This document shows positions 55,178 through 64,000 of a DNA stretch of 64,000 nucleotides, piece by piece (position 1 is the first letter of the stretch; the number at the start of each line of letters is the position of its first letter). The notes beneath the pieces are model-generated. The model saw only the letters and a program-made list of their open reading frames with translations, ran no database searches and had not been told where the DNA came from. This stretch comes from Cristatella mucedo (Eukaryota; Bryozoa; Phylactolaemata; Cristatellidae), in contig WPIO01000001.1 of the NCBI GenBank assembly GCA_009760855.2, positions 20,080,001-20,144,000 on the forward strand. The letters are read 5' to 3'. Position numbers and translations under genes: made by a program.

Positions 55178-55352
55178 GGGTGGCCACGGTGTCCTGGAAG
55201 ACTAACGGTCTTCAACGTTAGGCGCTCGATCTTCGCCACCGAGCTCATGGGTTCGAGTCTTGCAGTGGGCGATCCTATACTGCCCACCTCAAGGTGTGGT
55301 GATAGCCGTTTAGACTCTTCTGCCCCTATACGAGGCAGTCAACACAGCTAAC
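55178..55352 (+). mobile_element. tRNA-derived SINE, family S-B
   Basis: CATGGGTTCGAGTCTTGCAG (B box) at 55248-55267, GATAGCCGTTTAGACTCTTC, then GAGGCAGTCAACACAGCTAA. Confidence 0.8.
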
Positions 55353-55516
55353 CTCTTCTTTAAGAGCTGCTTTAGAGGCATGTCGGGCTCCAAAGTAGGA
55401 CTAGGACTATTTTTGACGAGGCAAAGATGCCGGCTAGAAAGAAACGCTTTCACTGTGCGTAATCATAGTTAGTTTCTAGAAGGGCCCTATAGAATAACCA
55501 GGATTTAGTGAGTCGC

Positions 55517-55691
55517 GATGGCACTCTAAGGTAAGGTAAGGTAAGACGGTTGCTCTCCAAGATCTTGGTTCGAAAGCTGTGGGTTCAAATCATGCGTTGG
55601 GCTATTCTTTATTGCAGCCGCAAGCGGTGGTAATGACCTTCAAGGCTCTTCTGCCGCTATGCAAAAAGAGGCTGTTAAACAGCTAATTTAC
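55517..55691 (+). mobile_element. tRNA-derived SINE, family S-B
   Basis: TGGCACTCTAAGGTAAGG head with a GGTAA triplication, GTGGGTTCAAATCATGCG B box, GGCTCTTCTGCCGCTATGC and GAGGCTGTTAAACAGCTAA, followed by an AT-rich tail with ATT units at 55710-55728. Confidence 0.8.
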
Positions 55692-55729
55692 GATTATTAT
55701 GATTATGATTAGTATTATTATTATTATTG

Positions 55730-57394
55730 AATTTCAGTAAGGGAGGCTCAATGAATATGTTAAGGATCATTACGCAAGGTCAAGGACTTCACGAAATTGC
55801 TTGGAAAATCTTTTTAGTCCCTCTTAAAAAATTCATATTTTAACTTTCATTGGTATAGTTTGACTGTTAAAAATTTCGGGATAACCCTTGGCTCCGTACC
55901 GAAGGTGCGCCGTTGGGAAGCCTCCTGCCGAACGCGTGAAAAAAACGTACGCCCCTATGTGGAGAGCCTTCGGCGGTTCGCTGAAGCAAGAGCTCTCGGC
56001 AGGCCTCTGTAAGCCTGCCTAAAAAAACTACCTATGTAGAAACTATGGTCCGCATACAAAAATTTGAGATAACCCATCTGGAAACAGACGTTGAACGAGC
56101 CCGAAGAAGGCGCCACTGCTAAAGCAGCCTCTCCAGCACCGTCAGGCAACGATTGGTTGCGCTCCTTTGAAGGAACGCCTTGGATCGGTCATCAATGACG
56201 AAATTATGTCCTACTTCCTACAGATTAGCAACCGCCGAGTGCGTGAGGATTAAACTCTGCAATCGCGCGCTATAGTTTTCATTACTTCCGTTTTTATCCA
56301 TTGCAGGAAAATCTTGCGAGTCTTGCCCCCTAGCCAAAAATCTGGCTCTGCCTTCGTGTCAACAAAAAACCTCTCCAGCTACTATAATAATAGTATTGCC
56401 TCTTCGATAAAACAATGGCTGCTCCGAGTAGAGCTTCTGTCCGCTATGTGGAGTCTAAAGCAATTGTCGTAGATTTCAAGCCTGCTATTTATTTTAAAGG
56501 TTTCCTTTCACAAGCGTGTGTTATTCGCCTTTAAAATATTTTCCCTCTACAGTACGGAAGAAGTTATTGGATACGTTCCCTAATCCGCACTAGCATGATT
56601 TGTTTTTAGTCTGATCGGTCTGTCTGTCCGTCGAACTTCGAACACAATTAGAAGTCATTACGCGGAAGGAAGAGCTTGAAAGCATCGCGAGTAAAAAATG
56701 ATTACCTAAGGATCCTCTCACGTAAGGATTAATTTCATGAATTTCGGAATGAATCCGCTCACATATATATTAATTTTAGGAATCAGTCAGGCGGCCGGCG
56801 GCACAGAGGTGGCACAGAGACGGCGGGGTTAGCTGTGTGATACTTGCAGAGAACGCGGAACCAATACCTGCACCCGTCTTTCTTCTGACGCTCGTAAAGC
56901 GAGGATTATACGGGTATATATGTATCGTCTCATTTAATGCCCTACTTACGATACCGAATTGAAAAAAGAAGCACGAGGTTAGCATCGCCGGTCTCGACTA
57001 CTATGCTTTTTAGCGCATCAACGCACTGGTTTTCAGTGTGAAAATGGATTGCCAACACGACTAGTCGGCTCAGAGGTTTGCGAGCTGTCGATGGTCAAAT
57101 CAGCAGCTTGAACTCTAATGCTCGCTGAAATTAAGCAGCGATTGCAGCCGCTATAGCCAGTCGAGTTGTAACAGTTACCTGCCGCTAAATTCTTTTCGCG
57201 GCAGGTTATTATGCATCTTCGATCGAGCAGCGATCGTGCAGGTTATCGATTGAGTCTTCCCAGCAAGGTATGCATGTGAGTTAAGAAAACATAAAAACTC
57301 CTCCAAATCTTACACGACATTGACGCTGATGCGCGCTCTTTACCTTTTTATTAGGTTTAAGAATTGTTTGGCATTCCTTTGCAAGTTCGTAATG

Positions 57395-57396
<2 letters not shown>
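55730..57396. other. Stretch with no recognisable gene
   Basis: Short frames only (55955-56149 and 56776-56985, minus strand), no motif. Confidence 0.35.

Positions 57397-57471
<75 letters not shown>
57397..57471. repeat. Compound (CT)n(TA)n microsatellite
   Basis: About 29 bp of CT followed directly by about 47 bp of TA. Confidence 0.97.
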
Positions 57472-57473
<2 letters not shown>

Positions 57474-57746
57474 AAGCTATCTGTTTTGCAGAGCTTAGTG
57501 ATGAAGCGGTTTTCGAGTATTGAGACTTTTGTTTCCTTTTGATGAGGCTCGGCTCAAGTAGGAGAACGCTCACGTGGGAGCAGCCCTGAGTAGCCTCATT
57601 AATTTAATTTAAATTAATCTCACATTTTGAAGTCGCATCCACTTTTCTGCTGTCGGTTTGACGCCTCGGTAGAGGAATGCGCTCTGGCCGGCTAAACCCC
57701 TGGCTCCGGCCGCAAATGCTTTTGATGTTTTTCTTTCGCGGAAATT

Positions 57747-57872
57747 GGCAGCGGTACAAATGTGGTATATATGGCAGCGGTACAAGTATGTGGTATATAT
57801 GGCAGCGGTACAAGTATGTGGTATATATGGCAGCGGTACAAATGTGGTATATATGGCAGCGGTACAAGCATA
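57747..57872. repeat. Minisatellite, 26/28-bp units
   Basis: Units of the form GGCAGCGGTACAA...GTGGTATATAT, in the order 26, 28, 28, 26 bp and then a partial unit. The two lengths differ by an extra 2 bp (AAATG versus AAGTATG). All units are otherwise identical, so it is recent or homogenised. Confidence 0.95.
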
Positions 57873-58704
57873 CGGTAGTAGCAAAGTAGGTCAAGACATC
57901 TTTCCCTCGATGCATTGAGGTCACCGTTACCATTTTAGTGGAGAGGTCCTAGTGTATGCAATTATGGGGAAGATACATGCACACCGAGCACGGTGCTGCA
58001 AAATTGGCTTCCGGCAACGAAGTAGAAGACTGATTTCGCTTTAGGAAATGCTCTCGCTCGACTACGACTTAAGAGAAAACAAGCATAGATAATCTTCTTA
58101 GACGTGGCTATTGACACCAGACAGAATTCTTGAACTATTTCGTATTCATTACTTCGTAGGAAGTTTCACTGTTCAAGTAAATGTTGCCGAACTCTGCCTA
58201 ATTATCGAAGTATAATAAGAACCCACATGCTGCTTCGCGAAGCCCACATGCTTCGAGCTGCAATAGTTAAGAAGCTGGCACTACCTAAAGAAGACAGCTA
58301 TAACGACCGCTGAAAGAAGAGAGGTCCAGCCCGATCGCACGGAGAAGAGGACTTTTAGTTGCTCGCATCGTTATGCAATTTGCTTCGCTCTCTCTGGTCT
58401 TCGAGCGTCTGCCTCGGGAATGTGTTGACTCTATTAGTGACTTTGGCTCTAAATTATGGAATCTAAGGGAATGCGATAATCATTTCTACATGCATGCACA
58501 AGTTGCGTGTTAACTAATACAGCGAATTCGACATATGATAAGCACATATAATGTTGCGTACAAGCGTAAGTAACTATTGTCAATACGACTGCTCAAGGTG
58601 CACACCTGAGGTTACTGGCAGCTGTCCAGGAAAAATGTAAATTTTTGTCGTTTCTCGTCGCAACGATATCAGAGTTGGGCTTTAAGTGTGCAACATAGAA
58701 AACT
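57873..58704. other. Stretch with no recognisable gene
   Basis: No frame above about 60 codons and no recognised repeat. Confidence 0.35.
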
Positions 58705-58782
58705 TCCAAGCGTAACACCCACTTTGTATTTGTGGCATTGTGGAGTTACATACACATGCAGATGCATATAAACTGCATACAA
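58705..58782 (+). mobile_element. LINE family L-B 3' tip
   Basis: GCGTAACACCCACTTTG through TGTGGAGTTACATAC matches the last about 70 bp of L-B only. Confidence 0.65.
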
Positions 58783-58841
58783 ATAACGGGTGTAGGTACT
58801 TTTATACAAGGTGACTTCGACACGACCTTTCTGGGTTTCAG

Positions 58842-58996
58842 AAAGCCACTTTGACCAGATGCTCGACGGCGTCCTAGGTGCACCGAGCGCTGACGCCGCT
58901 CTGTTTCCCAGCTATGGTATCAGACGGCATTCGGCGTTCGGCTTTCACTACGATAAGTCCAAGCCGTCCACGACCTTCAGGTTGCTTTCTCGATAA
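58842..58996 (+). CDS. Candidate exon, unidentified
   Basis: Follows a CTGGGTTTCAG acceptor-like site. The frame reads ESHFDQMLDGVLGAPSAD, then LFPSYGIRRHSAFGFHYDK, with protein-like composition and no low complexity. It ends at a TAA (58994-58996), or could use a donor at CAG|GTTGCT (about 58980). I do not recognise the family. Confidence 0.3.
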
Positions 58997-59370
58997 CGAG
59001 CAGCTTTTTGAGAAGGTTTAGAACTTTATTGACTGTCATTCTCCCTTTCGTTTAAAAGGTAATCAGAGGGCTCCCAGAAGAATATGGATATGCATAAGAT
59101 AATGTCATTCCATTACCGCTGAAGAAATCCCGAAAGTCGGCCGTCGTTTAGGCCTATATGATGGAAACCTTCAAAACAGAGTTTGAAGAACCGTTATAAC
59201 TGCTGCCGTTAGTCGGATTCGATGTCGAACTAAGCTGTAAAAAGTTAACACACGGTTCTTCCGCTCGACTAATGGCGTGCAGATATTTAACAAAAGAGGA
59301 AACATATTGAAGGCAGGAGCAGATGTCGAAGTTTCGGGAAGGAATCGGGTTTTCGAGGCGGTCGGCTCAC

Positions 59371-59496
59371 CTTGAATGACTGCGATGGTATCAGCACGCG
59401 ACTTTCACTTTTGGCTGACATTGAGTACGTTCCTGGCGCCACTGCGTGCACGCTTCCATTTCCACTGTGCATTTTGACTAGCGGGGCGTGCGACAT
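59371..59496 (-). CDS. Candidate first coding exon, unidentified
   Basis: ATG at 59496 (minus strand), then 42 codons (MSHAPLVKMHSGNGSVHAV and on to VLIPSQSFK) ending exactly at a strong donor, TTCAAG|GTGAGC. The composition is plausible for protein. No partner exon was found and no family recognised. Confidence 0.3.
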
Positions 59497-61954
59497 TAGC
59501 AGCACGGCTGACAAGCTGCCGGCTGCTTCTGAGCCTGCTCGCTGCCTGTCAAGAGTAGTTTCGAGCTCTAAGCGCACCACACAAAAGCATTGGGAAATTC
59601 ATATAATAATTTTTTCGCGAGCCGATCCTACGCGCTGCATTACCGTTTTTCCGGCGCGGACGCCGCTCTGCTGTCGAACGCCTCGTTACTTCTCGCCACC
59701 GGCGGCGGCGGGGGTTTCCGGTAGTAGATTTCGCTCGCGTTGCTACGGCGCTCTGCGATGGCAGGGTGCCTGTATAGGAAAAGGAGCCAGTAAAGTTGCA
59801 CCGTCGCTTGCTACGCAGCGAGGGCGGCGTCGTAGGGCCGGGCTAGCACCAGTCAGTTCAACGAGGGCACGATCTGCTGCAAGCGGGCAGAGAACGTCAA
59901 GGAGAGCGGGCGCGTGACTCGGGCTCGCTCGAGCTCCCTTGACGCTCTCAGCTCGCTCATTCTCTTTCAGTTTTCAGAGGTGGCTAATCAGCTTGCCGTC
60001 GCCACTCGCTAGACTGAGCAGTCGAGAGACTGAGACTGGAATCGCCCTGGCGTCGTTGCTAGTGGGGTCGTTGCTAGTGAGGTCGTTGCTAGTGTCGCTC
60101 CAAGCTGGGAGTTCGGCGGGTGGCCGGCGATTCGACGAGTCTCCCCCCTCATGTGTTTGTCTGTCCGCCGAGGCAAATTAGCAGGCGCGTCGCCCAGCGA
60201 GCCACTGCTACGAGCTGTTGGCGAGCATTTTACGTGGCCCTCGAATCGGGCAGTGTGCGCCCGGAGACTGATAATGAAAATATCCATGTAAGACGATCGT
60301 AGGCTGCACGACGACGATCGGGCGAGCAGCCCGGAATGCAGCGGCATTTCGGCGGCTATTCGATCGCTGGCCTTTCGGCCGTCGCCGATTGAAATGCACG
60401 ACAAGGGAAAAGTAGCATAGATCGCCCCGTCTCAACTCGGGCGAAGAAAAGTACGGCTCAGTGTTGCGTGTGGGGTATCTAAAAACATTACTTCCGGCCA
60501 ATCCGATCCACAGCAAGCGTCACCATGGACGGTCCCAACATCTATACGGGCTTCCAGAACGACGCACGGTCATCAATCGGTGGAGAACGCTGCTGCTGAG
60601 ACTGAGCAGCGGTTGCTGCTGGTGGTCTTGGTGGCGCAGCGCTAGTTGGGGCGCCTGGGTGGGGCGATTGTTGAGAAGGTAAACGGTCAAAAAAGGCACT
60701 CGGCAGCCATTATTTAGAAAACAAGGGCAGTCACACTGCCGCCTGTCGATATCGCCACCAGGCAGTTTCGAACCGAAAATCCTCGCCATAGTGGCTCACT
60801 GACGGTCGACGAAGCAGCGACCAGGTCGCCAAAGTCGCGTGCGATGGAACAGTGAAGAGAGAGTGCGGTGGCTACTAGTCGCGGGTCAGCAGCAGTTGAC
60901 CTCACCAGCCTGCGTCGCCGACGAGCTGGGCAGCGATCTGCCTAGCAGGACCGACGGCTACGGCGGCTGCATCGGCATTTGCTGCGGCCGTCCCCGCGTG
61001 AGCCTTCCTCGGAGGCGGCTCTCTCGGCCGTCTGCTCACTTTGCGATGGCGACCTTGCCTAAAAAGAGAGCCCACTGCTTTGGATGGTTCAGCGAGGTCT
61101 GGGCGAAGCAGCAGGACGCGATCCGATGCTGGGCAGCATCAAAGAAGGCTACCAAGTCCTGGCCAATCCGATTCCGGCGCTCAAGCCCTGTCGGGATTGC
61201 CACAATGCATGGGGTGCTCTTAGCGACAAGGAGATCTCAGTCGACGGCACCGCCGCAAGAGGTGACCTTAGTTCCAGAGCTTCTGGGAGCGGCCGAACGA
61301 AAGAAGGGAGAAGTAACCTGGAGGAGGATTCACCAGCAAGCGCCGTCGCAGTAACGAAATGTTTGGATGGGCCCAGAAAATGCAGCGCTCGTGAGCCAAG
61401 CCCTTTTCACGCAATGCGAGTCAGCGCGAGAACAATCGAGGCAGAAATGTTATTTACAGCCGATCGCAGTTAACTCCGTCGGTCCGGTACGCGCAGCGTA
61501 AAGCGCTTGCGCCGGCGCGTAACCACTACTAACAGGCCCACAATAAACTGTTGCTTTCGGCACCCAGCTGTGGCCGCCTATGTTTTAACCGCACTGCAGC
61601 ACTGCATCACACAGTCCACCGGTAGAGAACCGGGGGACGAACCTCTACGCGGTTACACTTCTACGGTCTTCCCGGCATGCGCCAGCCCTGTGAAAAGAGC
61701 TGGCGAAGACACCTCACAGCGAGTTCCACCAGTTGAGCAGCTGTGCAACCAACGGATCCGACGCGGCCTGTTCGATTGGGAGTGATTTGACTCCCGGCAG
61801 CGCTAGCGAAGTGCTCCGCTATGATGCCGCTACGAACTTAGCTCGCTGGCACCGCAATCCGGACTGGGACTTTTGTATGCTCAGCAGCGCTTCTCGCGAG
61901 CATTCGGTCGTAGCAGCCTGAAAGCCGAGACTCGGTTGGCAAGCTGCAGGCAGG
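59497..61954. other. GC-rich stretch with unassigned frames
   Basis: Rich in G, C and CpG compared with its surroundings, like the coding parts of NEK4 and ACTR5. Frames at 60839-61354 and 61084-61473 (plus) are long but match nothing I know. A short frame begins at ATG 60524 (MDGPNIYTGFQNDARSSIGG) in a good Kozak context (GTCACCATGG). Three 15-bp units (GTCGTTGCTAGTGGG type) sit at 60052-60096. Possibly promoter/5' exons of a gene. Confidence 0.35.
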
Positions 61955-62600
61955 CATATATTACAATGTAATTTAATGTATCTCCATGTGTAACTCCAAG
62001 CTGTGCCAAGCCGTGGTGGGCCTTATCGGTCAGCGTAAGAACTTTACTCTGTGTCCGTTGATCAATCAGCAGCCATCCTAGCTCTTTTAGCAAAGGAGAT
62101 ACGTGGTCCTCTGGGACTTGAAAATTAGCCTCGCAGCCATATTCGTTGCCAGCTGCAGTGGCCTAGATCCTTTTTTGGTAGCTCAGCCAAAATGGAATTA
62201 CAGCAATCAAGCCAAGACAGAACTAAGGAGCTAATTAAATTTTTTGCAAGCCGCTGTGAAAGACAGCCCCTAATCATAGATAGTAATCAGAGGTGATGGC
62301 TAGCAGTAGAAGCAGTCTACTAAATTAAGCTTTAAATGTAGGCAGCTTTCGCAAACGACACCTAAATTTCGAGCACGGGCTGATGGTCGCACAGCAGAAT
62401 CACCAATTAGAAGAGCAAAGCCTTCCAATCCAGCCACACGCTTAGGCTGTCCTATGAGCAGCAGTTCAGCTTTATCGTCATTTAGTTTCAAGAAATTCTC
62501 CGACATCCAGGATCGAATGTCGGCAAGGCAAGCATTCAGTTTATCAGTTGCTGCAGCAGATTCCGATATGCTATGCTTAGAAAAGCTCGAGCGGCACCTA
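61955..62600 (-). mobile_element. LINE family L-B, truncated copy
   Basis: 3' terminus complement at 61970-62000, then thumb region; frame 62300-62506 reads [17 protein letters not shown] and ARARNLGVVCES, standard CR1/L2-type motifs downstream of the RT core. The coding part before that is missing. Confidence 0.85.
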
Positions 62601-63071
62601 GTTGCAATCTAGTGTCGCAACGATGATGCAGCGGCGGCGGCGTCCTCGTCCAAACTACCACAAACGTGCAGCCGCAGCCGCAGCTTGCCAGTCAGCGTGA
62701 CTGCCAGCAGACGACCAGCGAAAGCAGCGGAGTAACGGCGGAGATGCCAGCGGATACGTTCGCTGCCGCCGTTTGATGTGCGACGGCGGCGACGGCTTCG
62801 CCACGTAGTAATATGCCAGCGAACGGGCTTACTCCTTGGAGACGGCTTCACACTGATCGACATTGACATAGTATGCGTCCGCGGCCAATATGGCCGCTGC
62901 GTCCGGACTCGAATAGTCGACCTGCGACAGCGGCTCTCCGACCGGCCTCCGAGGACGGACGCCGCCTCTGGATACGAATGCGCTAACAGTCGGCGCGTGC
63001 TTGTGATACCTACAGCCATAAGAGATGCTTTAGATAGATACTTGCTGGTGGTGCGCTCGTCCGGCGACTTC

Positions 63072-63119
63072 ATGGCTGCCGCCGACGGCTTTGTCAACTT
63101 CTTGATCTCGCCAGGGTAA
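63072..63119 (+). CDS. Candidate first coding exon, unidentified
   Basis: ATG at 63072 followed by MAAADGFVNFLISPG, ending at a consensus donor CCAGG|GTAAGT. The upstream frame is open to at least 62778, so the exon could begin earlier, including at an acceptor-like CTACAG at about 63012. GC-rich 5' flank with the inverted repeat GCGGCCA-ATA-TGGCCGC (62880-62896). The rest of the gene would lie beyond the window. Confidence 0.35.
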   Translation: MAAADGFVNFLISPG

Positions 63120-63342
63120 GTAGCTACATTTAAAAGCATGCTACCACTAAACACATTTGCATACTGACCCTGTGCATGTCACCTCTAACCATGTTACTCA
63201 TTTTATTTGTTTATCAAGCATGATGTTGCTCACATTCAATTTCATTTCCCATTGCAGCAAATGTAAAGCACCTAGAGAGAGATTGAGTTCTCTGAGGGCG
63301 CTTTATCAAGTGCATTATTAGTATTATTGTTATTAAAAGAAC
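63118..63342 (+). mobile_element. LINE family L-A 3' end
   Basis: 3'UTR from GCATGCTACCACTAA, hairpin (AAAGCACCTAGAGAGAG ... GAGGGCGCTTT) and ATT tail to about 63340. It begins at the candidate donor of the preceding exon. Confidence 0.88.
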
Positions 63343-64000
63343 TGGGGCAAGGTTAAGCAGCTGACTTGTTGAGCGAGCCCATTTTTCATCTTAAAAGTAA
63401 TGGTGCCCCCGAGACCTCGAAGCTTCAAGCCTGCTTCCGGCGTCGGAGACGAGCATCGAAGCGTCTAGCCCATGGCAACTCGTATGCTAATATTTGTGTA
63501 AGGGTATAATGACCATGCAATGGCGTAAGATTTGGCAGAAATTTGATAAGGTAAGATAAGATAAGATAATAAGATAATATAATAAGATCATAAGATAATA
63601 ATAATAAGATAAGATTTGGCTTACACAGGGGGCTAAAAAAGGGGGGGTCTTGGCCCCCCCCCCCGGACGTGGCGCTCCGCAGGCGCAATACCGTGCAAGC
63701 CGCTTGGGGCACAGTTGCTTAGAGATCCGCGGCCGCTGCCAGCCTCCCATTGAGGGACTATTAGGTGCACGTAGCCGTGCTAGAGAGACTTTTCAGACGG
63801 CGCTCAGCTTGAACGCCGCGTTTCTCCAAACGGGTGCTCGAACTTGTAGCTTATACAGGCTAGTGAGGTTATGATGGTAGAGGCACTGCAAACCAAAATT
63901 CTTACTCCGACCGCCAAGCGCGATTCACGGCTTCGCTCCTGTATAGGAAGCCCAACTACGACATTCGCAATGATCTTCAAGCTCCTCGTGCCCTCAGATC
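63343..64000. other. Window end: simple repeats, no gene seen
   Basis: An (A)AGAT-type repeat at 63549-63618, then a G7 run (63641-63647) and C11 run (63654-63664). Frames on both strands cross these tracts without any motif. Confidence 0.4.

Noticed and set aside
57604-57933. Tyr/Thr/Ala-rich repeat protein frames across the minisatellite
   Set aside because: Open only because the repeat unit lacks stops; no conserved flanks.
1-64000. CRISPR arrays, operons, ribosome binding sites, prophage
   Set aside because: The window is eukaryotic; the only direct repeats are microsatellites, a minisatellite and transposons, with no spaced repeat array.

Overview
This window is nuclear DNA from a eukaryote, almost certainly an invertebrate animal. 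Introns carry GT/GC...AG borders. Intergenic DNA is AT-leaning and full of dead non-LTR retrotransposons, tRNA-derived SINEs and microsatellites. The clear genes are conserved animal genes with GC-rich codon use. The species cannot be fixed from the sequence; a fused Nit-Fhit gene (known from flies and nematodes, split in vertebrates) fits a non-vertebrate animal.

Layout. 1-14.9 kb is repeat-dominated: two LINE families (called L-A and L-B here), two SINE families (S-A and S-B), one MITE, and weak hints of a PDZ-type gene (exon near 5.4 kb, possible helical domain near 7.9 kb). 14.98-17.20 kb is an intact, intronless NEK4-like protein kinase on the plus strand. 18.8-36.5 kb is a complete ten-exon NitFhit fusion gene on the plus strand; its introns hold several L-A and L-B copies, SINEs and long CT and GT microsatellites. 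38.5-40.15 kb is an intact intronless ACTR5 (Arp5) gene on the minus strand, convergent with NitFhit. 46.0-51.0 kb is a complete six-exon minus-strand fold-type II PLP enzyme (threonine/serine dehydratase-serine racemase family) that appears to use one GC-AG intron. 51.9-55.7 kb is repeats, including the longest L-A copy. 56-64 kb holds simple repeats, a minisatellite and a GC-rich stretch (59.3-63.1 kb) with candidate first exons I cannot identify.

The four solid genes are housekeeping or regulatory and show no operon logic: a cell-cycle/cilium-type kinase, a Nit/Fhit metabolite-repair plus dinucleotide-hydrolase fusion, an INO80 chromatin-remodelling subunit and an amino-acid dehydratase. 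NEK4 and ACTR5 are single-exon while their neighbours have many introns.

The most interesting observations are the complete Nit-Fhit fusion with all catalytic residues visible, a LINE/SINE pair sharing a 3'-end stem-loop, a perfect 18-bp hairpin carrying an octamer motif upstream of the dehydratase gene, and a fold-back LINE tail at 52.8 kb.
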